Counted from the stretch's first letter, positions 1-6,855 are shown. The stretch: DNA of 7,038 bases from an uncultured Verrucomicrobiota bacterium (GCA_903925515.1 CAIYFP010000044.1:1-7038), one strand, 5' to 3'. Translations and numbers: made by a program. Notes: generated from the sequence alone by a model not told the origin.

Positions 1-29
1 TAGGCCGCGAGAGCCAACTCGTCGTTAGC
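1..29 (-). other. tmRNA proteolysis-tag reading frame (ANDELALAA, stop codon cut)
   Basis: Reading the minus strand from 29: GCT AAC GAC GAG TTG GCT CTC GCG GCC, then TA at the window edge. This encodes ANDELALAA followed by the first two bases of a stop codon (TAA or TAG, so the frame ends at the expected place). With the alanine carried by tmRNA itself, the tag added to stalled proteins would be AANDELALAA. The AND start and LAA end match the classical tag that feeds ClpXP and related proteases. GCT as resume codon is chosen from the AND consensus and from its place right after the A-rich linker. Confidence 0.88.
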
Positions 30-39
30 AGTTATGTTT

Positions 40-76
40 TGGTCCGATGATTTACGAGGCCAACGAACCATCCTCG
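40..76 (-). other. tmRNA pseudoknot PK1
   Basis: On the minus strand, stem 1 is CGAGG (76-72) pairing perfectly with CCTCG (59-55). Stem 2 is TGGTTCG (70-64), in the loop of stem 1, pairing with CGGACCA (46-40): six Watson-Crick pairs and one G-U wobble. The crossed pairing is an H-type pseudoknot just upstream of the resume codon, where PK1 sits in known tmRNAs and is needed for correct resumption. Its presence suggests an intact gene rather than a decayed copy. Confidence 0.8.
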
Positions 77-123
77 GCATGCCACCCCGGACGGGTCCAC
101 CAGGTCGAAACCAGTACGCCCCC

Positions 124-248
124 AATTGTCCGAGACAACGTGCTCAGGCTTCCCCCGATCTCGTTGCGGGTCAACGACTAGTTCGGCGTGTTCGCCTGCA
201 ACGCGCGTCGTGGAGCGTGCGGCGGCTGGTCGATGCGAGGGAACCGGG
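124..248. promoter_or_regulatory. valS-ssrA spacer with three small hairpins, no gene
   Basis: This 125-base gap must hold the end of the valS transcript and, if ssrA has its own promoter, that promoter. I see three perfect short inverted repeats: TTGTC/GACAA (126-138, 3-base loop), TCGTTG/CAACGA (161-177, 5-base loop) and GGCG/CGCC (185-196, 4-base loop). None is followed by a T tract on the minus strand, so none is a textbook intrinsic terminator. A minus-strand TTGACC (174-169) resembles a -35 box, but no good -10 lies 16-18 bases beyond it. Read-through from valS into ssrA is therefore possible. Confidence 0.35.
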
Positions 249-2969
249 CTAGCCGGGGAGGTTGGCGAGGGCGTCGGAGACTTGGCGTTCCTTGCCTCGC
301 CAATCGACGAGGCGTTGCTGGTGCTCGGCGAGGACGCTGGCGGGGACCTTCCCGGTGAAGGCTGGGTTGGCGAGCTTGTCCTGCACCTTGGTGATCTCGG
401 AGCGGACCTTGGCGAGTTCCTTTTCGAGGCGAGCGCGTTCGGCGGCGACATCAACGAGGCCCTCGAGGGGGAGGAAGAGGTCGCCGACGGGATTGGACGC
501 GACGGGGGTGCCGCGCGGGGGTTGCCATGATGGGGGTACGGTGTCGAGGGGCTCGGCGTTGAGGAGGCCCCTGAGGACTTCGAGTTCCTCGGGCGGGAGG
601 GTGGAGGAGGAACGGAGGACGAAGCGGACGCGCTTGCTGGAGGGGACGTTGGACTGGGCGCGGAGGTTGCGGCCGAGGGTGACGAGGTCGAAGCGGGCCT
701 GGGCGGTGGCCTCGGCGGCCGGGGTGATGCCGAAGTGGGCGCGCTCGTCGTCGTCGAGGGCCTTGGGCCACGAGGCGAAGAGGATGGTGCGGCCGCCGCG
801 GTCGGCGGGCAGGTCCTTGTTAAAGCCCATGCCGTGCCAGAGCTCCTCGGTGATGAAGGGGATGAAGGGGTGGAAGAGGCGAAGGGTGTTGCCGAGGACG
901 AAGTCGATGACGGCGAGCTTGTTGTCGCGGAGGGCGTCGCGGGCGGGGTTGGAGTGGGGCTCGCCGGGGATGCCGAGGACGGGCTTGCTGGCCTCGACGT
1001 ACCAGTCGCAGTACTCGCTCCAGAAGAAGCGGTAGAGGGTGGCGGTGGCGTCGGAGAACTTGTAGTCGGCGAAGGCTTGGTTGACCTCGCGGACGGCGGC
1101 GTCGAGGCGTGAGAGGATCCAGCGGTCGTCGGAGGTGAGGAGGGCGGGATTGATTTCCTGCTCGGTGGCGCCGGCGTGGAGCTGGCGGAAGCGGCAGGCA
1201 TTCCAGAGCTTGTTGCAGAAGTTGCGACCGAGCTCGACGGCCTGTTCGTCGAACAGGATGTCTTGGCCAAGGGGAGCGGAGCGCATGACGCCAAAGCGAA
1301 GGGCGTCGGCGCCGTACTTGGCGATGAGATCGAGGGGATCGGGCGAGTTGCCGAGGGACTTGGACATCTTCCGGCCCTGCTTGTCGCGGATGATGCCGGT
1401 GAAATAGACGTTCCTGAAGGGGAGGTCGCCCATGTACTCGTACCCGGCCATGATCATGCGTGCGACCCAGAAGAAGATGATGTCAGGGCCGGTGACGAGG
1501 TCGGTGGTGGGGTAGAAGGCGCGGAGGTCGGCATTCTTCGAGTCGGACTCCTTGCTGCCGGTCCAGCCCATGGTGGCGAAGGGCCAGAGCCATGAGCTGA
1601 ACCATGTGTCGAGGACGTCGGGGTCCTGGGTCCAGCCCTCGCCCTGGGGCGCGTCGAGGCCGCAATGGAGCTCGCCGTCGCGGTACCAGACGGGGATGCG
1701 ATGGCCCCACCAGAGCTGGCGGGAGATGCACCAGTCCTGGATGCCGGTCATCCAGTGGTCATAGACCTTGGCCCAGCGGTCGGGGAAGAAGCGCATGGAG
1801 GCGTCGGCCACGCAGCGTTTGGAGGCCTCGACGGACGGGTAGCGGAGGAACCACTGCTCGGAGAGGCGGGGCTCGACGGGGACATCGGCGCGTTCGCTGA
1901 ACCCGACGTGGTTGGAGTAAGGCTCGGCCTTCACGAGGGAACCGGCGGCCTGCATGAGCTCGGCGGCCTTCTTGCGCCCGGCGAAGCGGTCGAGACCGGC
2001 GAGGTCGGCGCCGGCGTCTGCGGTGAGCTTGCCGTCTGGGGTGAGGACGTCGATGACGGGGAGCTTGTGGCGGAGGCCGATCTCGAAGTCGGCCTTGTCA
2101 TGGGCAGGAGTGACCTTGAGGACGCCGGTGCCGAACTCGAAGTCCACGTGGTTGTCGGCGATGATGGGGATGACGCGTTGATTCCTTGGCACGTCGAGTG
2201 GGAGGGCGCGATAGACGTGCTTGCCGACGAGGTGCTGGTAGCGCGGGTCGTTGGGGTTGACGGCGACGGCGGTGTCGGCGGGGATGGTTTCCGGGCGGGT
2301 GGTGGCGATGGTGAGGAAGGTGCCGGGGTGTTCGACGACCTCGACGTTGAAGTGGTACATGAAGCCCTTCTGTTCCTTCATGACGACCTCCTCGTCGGAG
2401 AGTGCGGTGAGGGAGGCGGGGCACCAGTTGACCATGCGCTTGCCGCGGTAGATGAGGCCCTTGTTGAAGAGGTCAACGAACACCGACTGGACGCAGCGGG
2501 AGTAGTCCGGGTCCATGGTGAAGCGGGTGCGGGACCAGTCGCAGGAGGCGCCGAGTGCGCGGAGCTGGCGGAGGATGATGCCGCCGTATTTCTCCTTCCA
2601 TTCCCAGATCTTGGCGACGAGGGCCTCGCGGCCGAGGTCGTCGCGATGGCGGATGACGCCTTCCTTCCGGAGGGTTTTCTCGACGACGTTTTGGGTGGCG
2701 ATGCCGGCGTGGTCGGTACCGGGGAGCCAGAGGACCTCCTTGCCTTCCATGCGGGCCTTGCGGGCGAGGATGTCCTGGATGGTGTTGTTGAGGACATGGC
2801 CGAGGGTAAGGACGCCGGTGACGTTGGGCGGGGGGATGACGATGGAGTAGGCAGGGCGGGTGGGGGAGACGCGTGCGGGGTCTGCGGTGAAGCAGCCATG
2901 ATGCACCCAGGACTCATACCACTTGGCTTCGACGGATTGCGGCTCGTAGGCCTTAGGAATCTCGGTCAT
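249..2969 (-). CDS. valS: Valyl-tRNA synthetase
   Basis: Cytosolic class I synthetase that attaches valine to tRNA-Val using ATP and removes misactivated threonine in its editing domain. The 906-residue product fits the family (roughly 860-950). Visible in order: N-terminal catalytic half with PPPNVTG (46-52) and a HIGH-type motif in the form TLGH (55-58), then GTDHAGIATQ (84-93); the CP1 editing insert (about 195-345) with TTRPET (223-228) and PAHDKADFE (288-296); SRQLWWGHRIPVWY (416-429); KMSKS (534-538) followed by LGN; an anticodon-binding helical domain (about 610-760); and a charged C-terminal coiled coil (about 840-905), the ValRS tRNA-binding arm. The ATG at 2969 gives the usual ValRS opening (IPKAYEP); an in-frame ATG at 2990 would add seven residues. 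Neither has a clear Shine-Dalgarno. Codons end mostly in C, unlike the divergent neighbour. The gene looks intact, with stop TAG at 251-249. Confidence 0.97.
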   Translation of the reverse strand: MTEIPKAYEPQSVEAKWYESWVHHGCFTADPARVSPTRPAYSIVIPPPNVTGVLTLGHVLNNTIQDILARKARMEGKEVLWLPGTDHAGIATQNVVEKTLRKEGVIRHRDDLGREALVAKIWEWKEKYGGIILRQLRALGASCDWSRTRFTMDPDYSRCVQSVFVDLFNKGLIYRGKRMVNWCPASLTALSDEEVVMKEQKGFMYHFNVEVVEHPGTFLTIATTRPETIPADTAVAVNPNDPRYQHLVGKHVYRALPLDVPRNQRVIPIIADNHVDFEFGTGVLKVTPAHDKADFEIGLRHKLPVIDVLTPDGKLTADAGADLAGLDRFAGRKKAAELMQAAGSLVKAEPYSNHVGFSERADVPVEPRLSEQWFLRYPSVEASKRCVADASMRFFPDRWAKVYDHWMTGIQDWCISRQLWWGHRIPVWYRDGELHCGLDAPQGEGWTQDPDVLDTWFSSWLWPFATMGWTGSKESDSKNADLRAFYPTTDLVTGPDIIFFWVARMIMAGYEYMGDLPFRNVYFTGIIRDKQGRKMSKSLGNSPDPLDLIAKYGADALRFGVMRSAPLGQDILFDEQAVELGRNFCNKLWNACRFRQLHAGATEQEINPALLTSDDRWILSRLDAAVREVNQAFADYKFSDATATLYRFFWSEYCDWYVEASKPVLGIPGEPHSNPARDALRDNKLAVIDFVLGNTLRLFHPFIPFITEELWHGMGFNKDLPADRGGRTILFASWPKALDDDERAHFGITPAAEATAQARFDLVTLGRNLRAQSNVPSSKRVRFVLRSSSTLPPEELEVLRGLLNAEPLDTVPPSWQPPRGTPVASNPVGDLFLPLEGLVDVAAERARLEKELAKVRSEITKVQDKLANPAFTGKVPASVLAEHQQRLVDWRGKERQVSDALANLPG

Positions 2970-2993
2970 GACGCGGGGCGAAGGGTGCATCAA

Positions 2994-3009
2994 GGGCGGG
3001 CGGGTGGGG
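2994..3009 (+). other. Potential G-quadruplex, valS-proximal
   Basis: GGGCGGGCGGGTGGGG: four G runs of three or more with single-base loops, a compact and normally stable quadruplex pattern. It begins 25 bases upstream of the valS start codon. The G-rich strand is the valS template strand and the non-template strand for the carboxylase gene. The opposite strand could form an i-motif. Confidence 0.7.
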
Positions 3010-3059
3010 AAGGCCCAAGGCACGGGCCGGGCCGGGGCAGGTCGCGACGCGGGCATGGC

Positions 3060-3086
3060 GGGTGGGAGGGTGGGAGGGTGGGAGGG
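3060..3086 (+). repeat. GGTGGGAG octamer tandem repeat forming a seven-tract potential G-quadruplex
   Basis: GGTGGGAG is repeated perfectly three times (3061-3084), with a partial fourth unit GGTG (3085-3088). Read as G tracts, this is seven GGG triplets from 3060 to 3086 separated by alternating single T and A, three more tracts than one quadruplex needs. It lies about 105 bases before the carboxylase start and 90 bases before valS. If the carboxylase transcript starts upstream, its leader RNA could fold the quadruplex; otherwise it would act on the DNA. Short tandem units like this can also vary in copy number by slippage. Confidence 0.8.
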
Positions 3087-3192
3087 TGAGGCGTGGCCGA
3101 CGGGGAGCCGAGGATGGCGCCGCGAGCAGATGGACGGGGAAGTTCTTTGCCACCGGGGGAGGCGGCGGGGTACAAGACGCCCTTTCACCGCT

Positions 3193-6100
3193 ATGCCGCC
3201 CCGCCCTGAAGTTGCCGAGCCGCGTCCGCGCCGTGAGTTCAAGAAGCTCATGGCGGCGAACCGTTCCGAGATTGCCATCCGCATCTTCCGCGCCGCGACG
3301 GAGCTGGGGATTCCCACGGTGGCGGTGTTTGCGCAGGAGGACCGGTTCTGCATGCACCGGTTCAAGGCGGACGAGGCGTACATGGTGGGGCAGGGGAAGG
3401 GGCCGGTTGCGGCGTACCTCGACATTGGCGGGATCGTGGCGTTGGCGAGGGCGCGTGGGGTGGACGCGATCCATCCGGGCTATGGGTTCCTGTCGGAGAA
3501 CCCGGCGTTTGCGCGGGCCTGCGGGGCGGCGGGGATCGCGTTCGTGGGGCCGCGTCCGGAGCTGCTGGAGATGATGGGGGACAAGACGGCGGCGCGAGCG
3601 GTGGCGAAGCGGATCGGGGTTCCGGTGCTGAACGGGACGGAAGAGCCGGTTTCGGACCGGGACGAGGCGTTGAAGGTGGCGCGGTCGATTGGGTTCCCGT
3701 TGATCATCAAGGCGGCGTTTGGGGGGGGCGGCCGGGGGATGCGGGTGGTGAACAAGGCGTCGGAGTTGTCGGGATTGCTGGACGAGGCGCAGGCGGAGGC
3801 GGGGCGTGCGTTCGGGAACCCGGCGGTGTTCCTTGAGAAGTACATCCCGCGGGCGAAGCACATCGAGGTCCAGGTCCTTGGGGACCAGCACGGGAACGTG
3901 ATCCACCTGCACGAGCGTGACTGCTCGGTGCAACGTCGGCACCAGAAGGTGGTGGAGGTGGCGCCGAGCTATGGGTTGCCGCCGGGCGTGATCCGCGAGC
4001 TGTGCGACGCCGCCGCGCGGATTGCGCGGGACATCCGGTACGACAACGCGGGCACGATCGAGTTCCTGTACGACCTTGACCGGCACGAGTGGTTTTTCAT
4101 CGAGATGAACCCGCGGATCCAGGTGGAGCACACGGTGACGGAGGAGATCACGGGGCTGGACCTTGTGCGCGCGCAGATCCGGATCGCGGAGGGGCATTCG
4201 TTGCATTCGCCGGAGGTGGGGATGCCGCGGCAGGAGGACGTGCCGAGGAATGGTTTTGCGATCCAGTGCCGCGTCACGACGGAGGACCCGGAGAACAAGT
4301 TCATGCCGGACTACGGGCGGCTGCTGGCGTACCGGTCGCCGGGCGGGTTTGGGATCCGGCTGGACGGCGGCATGGGGCATTCGGGGGCGGTGATCACGCC
4401 GTTCTACGACTCGATGTTGGTGAAGGTGATCGCGAGCGGGCAGACGTACCACCTTGCTTGCGACCGCATGCACCGGGCGTTGTCGGAGTTCCGCATCCGG
4501 GGCGTGAAGACGAACATCCCGTTCCTTGAGAACGTGATCGGGAACGGAACGTTCCGGGACGGGCAGGCGACGACGACGTTGATCGACACGACGCCGGAGT
4601 TGTTTGCGTTCAAGCCGAGGAAGGACCGAGCGAGCAAGCTGCTGGGGTTCCTTGGGAACGTGATCGTGAATGGCAACCCGCACGCGAAGGGGTACAAGCC
4701 CGCGCGGCCGTTCGAGGCGGCGGTGGCGCCGAGGGTGGACGTTTCGGGCCCGATGCCGAGGGGCACGCGCGACCTGCTGCTGGAGCTGGGGCCGCGCGGG
4801 TTTGCGGAATGGGTGGCGAAGCAGAGGCGGCTGCTGGTGACGGACACGACTTTCCGCGACGCGCACCAGTCGTTGATGGCGACGCGGGTCCGGACGTACG
4901 ACATGCTGGCGTGCGCCGACTCGATTGCGCGGCGGCTGGGGGACGCGAGGGCGGGGTTGTTTTCGCTGGAGATGTGGGGCGGGGCGACGTTTGACACGAC
5001 GATGCGGTTCCTGTCGGAGGACCCATGGGAACGGCTGAGGCAACTGCGGGAGCGGATCCCGAACATTTGCTTCCAGATGTTGTTTCGCGGATCCAACGCG
5101 GTGGGCTACTCGAACTACCCGGACAACGTGGTGGCGGGGTTCGTGCGGCATGCGGCGGCGTCGGGCATGGACATCTTCCGCATCTTCGACTCGTTGAACT
5201 ACCTTCCGAACCTGCGGGTGGCGATGGAGGCGGTGCAGGGGACGCGGTCGATCTGCGAGGGTGCGGTGTGCTACACGGGCGACATCCTCGACCCGGCGCG
5301 GGACAAGTACCCCTTGAAATATTATGTGGGGATTGCGAGGGAGCTGGAGCGGATGGGGGCGCACATGCTTGCGATCAAGGACATGGCGGGCCTGTGCCGT
5401 CCTTTGGCGGCGCGCAAGCTTGTGAGGGCCTTGAAGGAGGAGGTGGGAATCCCCATTCACTTCCACACGCACGACACGTCGGGCGTGCAGGCGGCGGCGG
5501 TTTTGAACGCGAGCGAGGCCGGCGTGGACGTGGTGGACCTTGCGATTGCATCGATGTCCGGCAGCACGTCGCAGCCGAACCTCAACTCCATCGTCGCCGC
5601 GCTGGAGCACACGCCGCGCGACACCAAGCTGGACCCGGAGGTGCTTGGGGAGTTGTCGGACTACTGGGAAAAGGTGCGGGAGACTTACGCGCCCTTCGAC
5701 ACGGCGCCGAGGACGGGGTCGGCGGAGGTGTACCTGCACGAGATGCCGGGCGGGCAGTACACGAACCTGAAGGAGCAGGCGGCGAGCATGGGGGTGTCGC
5801 ATCGTTGGCCCGAGATCGCGCGGACGTACGCCGAGGTGAACCAATTGTTCGGGGACATCGTGAAGGTGACGCCATCGTCGAAGGTGGCGGGTGACATGGC
5901 CCTGTTCCTGTTCAGCCGCGGCATCCGCCCGGCCGACGTGGTCAACCTTGAGCCGGGCGTCACGCCATTCCCGGAGTCGGTGGTGGACATGTTGTCGGGG
6001 GGGCTGGGATGGCCGCCGGGCGGATGGCCTGAGGCGGTGTCTCGGGTGGTGCTTGGGGAGAAGCGGCATGCGGAGGCGAGGCGGAACTTCGAGCGCGGGG

Positions 6101-6714
6101 TGGTGCCGGGCTCGGTGGCGGCCCCGGCCGCGTTGGACAAGATCCGCGAGGAGGTGTCGGCGAAGATGAAGCGGGCGGCGTCGGACGACGACCTGTACTC
6201 GCACCTGATGTACCCGCAGGTGTTCGCGGAGTTTGCGCGGCAGCAACGGGAGAACGGCGACGTGTCGGTGCTGCCCACGACGGCATTCCTTTACGGGCTG
6301 AGGCTGGGCGAGGAGATCAGCGTCAACATCCAGGAGGGCAAGACGCTGATCATCAAGCTGGTGACGGTGGGCGAGCCGGACAAGGACGGGCGCCGGACGG
6401 TGGCGTTCGAGCTGAACGGCATCACGCGCGAGGCGTACATCACGGACAAGAAGGTGGCGCCGCAGGCTAGGGTGCGTCCGAAGGCGGACCATGCGGACCC
6501 GACGCAGGTTGGGGCGCCGATCCCGGGGTTGGTGGCGGCGTTGTCGGCGACGGTGGGGCAGAAGGTGAGCAAGGGTGACAAGCTGCTGATGATGGAGGCG
6601 ATGAAGATGCAGACGACGGTGACGGCGCCCGTGGATGGGGTGGTGGAGGGGGTGCACGTGGCGTTGGGCGAGACGGTGGAAAGCAAGGACCTGCTGGTGA
6701 AGCTGCGGGGCTGA
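3193..6714 (+). CDS. pyc: Pyruvate carboxylase, single-chain biotin enzyme
   Basis: Biotin-dependent cytosolic enzyme: pyruvate + bicarbonate + ATP gives oxaloacetate + ADP + phosphate, refilling the TCA cycle and feeding gluconeogenesis; the family acts as a homotetramer. The 1173 residues match the usual 1150-1180. Biotin carboxylase domain (about 16-465): MAANRSEIAIR (20-30), glycine-rich ATP loop FGGGGRGM (176-183), ERDCSVQRRHQKVVE (241-255), EMNPRIQVEHTVTE (304-317). Carboxyltransferase domain (from about 546): TDTTFRDAHQS (550-560), IKDMAG (728-733), HFHTHDT (756-762); by family analogy D556, carbamylated K729, H758 and H760 bind the metal. Then the conserved PYC/OADA region and a C-terminal biotin carrier domain: GAPIPG (1107-1112) and MKM with biotinyl K1138, 35 residues from the end. 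The ATG at 3193 is preferred over 3250 because FKKL before MAANRSEIA belongs to the fold. No near Shine-Dalgarno is visible. The carboxyltransferase and fused carrier rule out acetyl-CoA carboxylase AccC alone. Confidence 0.97.
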   Translation: MPPRPEVAEPRPRREFKKLMAANRSEIAIRIFRAATELGIPTVAVFAQEDRFCMHRFKADEAYMVGQGKGPVAAYLDIGGIVALARARGVDAIHPGYGFLSENPAFARACGAAGIAFVGPRPELLEMMGDKTAARAVAKRIGVPVLNGTEEPVSDRDEALKVARSIGFPLIIKAAFGGGGRGMRVVNKASELSGLLDEAQAEAGRAFGNPAVFLEKYIPRAKHIEVQVLGDQHGNVIHLHERDCSVQRRHQKVVEVAPSYGLPPGVIRELCDAAARIARDIRYDNAGTIEFLYDLDRHEWFFIEMNPRIQVEHTVTEEITGLDLVRAQIRIAEGHSLHSPEVGMPRQEDVPRNGFAIQCRVTTEDPENKFMPDYGRLLAYRSPGGFGIRLDGGMGHSGAVITPFYDSMLVKVIASGQTYHLACDRMHRALSEFRIRGVKTNIPFLENVIGNGTFRDGQATTTLIDTTPELFAFKPRKDRASKLLGFLGNVIVNGNPHAKGYKPARPFEAAVAPRVDVSGPMPRGTRDLLLELGPRGFAEWVAKQRRLLVTDTTFRDAHQSLMATRVRTYDMLACADSIARRLGDARAGLFSLEMWGGATFDTTMRFLSEDPWERLRQLRERIPNICFQMLFRGSNAVGYSNYPDNVVAGFVRHAAASGMDIFRIFDSLNYLPNLRVAMEAVQGTRSICEGAVCYTGDILDPARDKYPLKYYVGIARELERMGAHMLAIKDMAGLCRPLAARKLVRALKEEVGIPIHFHTHDTSGVQAAAVLNASEAGVDVVDLAIASMSGSTSQPNLNSIVAALEHTPRDTKLDPEVLGELSDYWEKVRETYAPFDTAPRTGSAEVYLHEMPGGQYTNLKEQAASMGVSHRWPEIARTYAEVNQLFGDIVKVTPSSKVAGDMALFLFSRGIRPADVVNLEPGVTPFPESVVDMLSGGLGWPPGGWPEAVSRVVLGEKRHAEARRNFERGVVPGSVAAPAALDKIREEVSAKMKRAASDDDLYSHLMYPQVFAEFARQQRENGDVSVLPTTAFLYGLRLGEEISVNIQEGKTLIIKLVTVGEPDKDGRRTVAFELNGITREAYITDKKVAPQARVRPKADHADPTQVGAPIPGLVAALSATVGQKVSKGDKLLMMEAMKMQTTVTAPVDGVVEGVHVALGETVESKDLLVKLRG

Positions 6715-6805
6715 GCTGGGACCTGCGGGCGTCGCGGGATGCCTTGGGCAGCCGGGCGGGCTGGATGCGGGGGAAGACGTTCGAGTCTGGCGGCGTGGCG
6801 TGAGG

Positions 6806-6838
6806 CACGAAATAAACGAAAAAGAGAATCTTTTCGTG
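6806..6838. terminator. AT-rich inverted repeat, candidate weak terminator
   Basis: An AT-rich island in otherwise GC-rich DNA. ACGAAAA (6816-6822) is mirrored by TTTTCGT (6831-6837). Alternative pairing AAAAGA/TCTTTT (6820-6825 with 6829-6834) plus ACG/CGT across one bulged A gives about nine pairs around a GAA loop. A competing partner CACGAAA (6806-6812) can pair with TTTCGTG (6832-6838). On the minus strand the hairpin is followed by TTATTT, which is terminator-like for a gene coming from the right; on the plus strand no T tract follows. The low GC of the stem makes it atypical, and a promoter is an alternative reading. Confidence 0.3.
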
Positions 6839-6855
6839 TCGGCGGATCGTGTCCG

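Larger units (their letters stand above)
1..123 (-). ncRNA. ssrA: tmRNA, 5' part (cut by the left window edge)
   Basis: Transfer-messenger RNA works with SmpB to rescue ribosomes stalled on broken mRNAs: it enters the A site as alanyl-tRNA, then serves as mRNA for a degradation tag. Seen on the minus strand: a 5' end GGGGGCG at 123-117, shortly followed by GGTTTCGAC, the conserved tmRNA 5' signature. Next comes a GCATGCCGAGG segment leading into a pseudoknot (PK1, 40-76), then an A-rich linker (AAAACATAAC) and a tag frame starting at 29. The order 5' tRNA half, helix, PK1, linker, tag frame is that of one-piece bacterial tmRNA. The window ends inside the tag stop codon, so later pseudoknots, the T arm and the acceptor 3' strand are not visible. 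The 5' end is placed at 123 because the G run fits the acceptor stem; processing could shift it by a base or two. It lies 125 bases downstream of valS on the same strand. Confidence 0.94.
2970..3192. promoter_or_regulatory. Divergent valS / pyruvate carboxylase promoter spacer
   Basis: The two genes point away from each other here, so both promoters should lie in these 223 bases unless one starts inside the other gene. The plus strand is very G-rich with little A or T, apart from a stretch near 3140-3150 (AGTTCTTTGC) and TACAAG at 3171-3176. TTTGCC (3146-3151) and TACAAG are 19 bases apart and could be a weak sigma-70-like pair for the carboxylase gene; this is a guess. The GGGGGAGG at about 3154-3161 resembles a Shine-Dalgarno but lies some 30 bases before the ATG, too far for normal use. 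Both coding frames stay open through the spacer, which is a composition effect. Confidence 0.5.

Noticed and set aside
32..1294. Minus-strand open frame of 420 codons covering the tmRNA and the end of valS
   Set aside because: It is a different frame of the valS strand, rich in S, P, T and A, and its C-terminal part is just a translation of the tmRNA gene. valS motifs lie in the other frame.
1665..3089. Plus-strand open frame of 474 codons opposite valS
   Set aside because: Its product is mostly V, A, D, E and G because valS codons end in C. No domain, and valS is unmistakable on the other strand.
2968..3192. N-terminal extension of pyruvate carboxylase from the ATG at 2968
   Set aside because: The added 75 residues are G/R-rich translation of the G-quadruplex repeat region, and the family length and domain start fit the ATG at 3193.
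2970..3425. Upstream extension of the valS frame into the carboxylase gene
   Set aside because: It would read antisense carboxylase sequence and the spacer as protein. The conserved ValRS opening begins at 2969.
3721..3728. Run of eight Gs in the carboxylase gene as a possible frameshift
   Set aside because: The frame is intact across it and encodes exactly the conserved ATP-binding glycine loop.
6774..6790. GTTCGAGTC resembling a tRNA T loop
   Set aside because: The flanking bases do not form the five-pair T stem with a seven-base loop, and no acceptor, D or anticodon arms are found around it.
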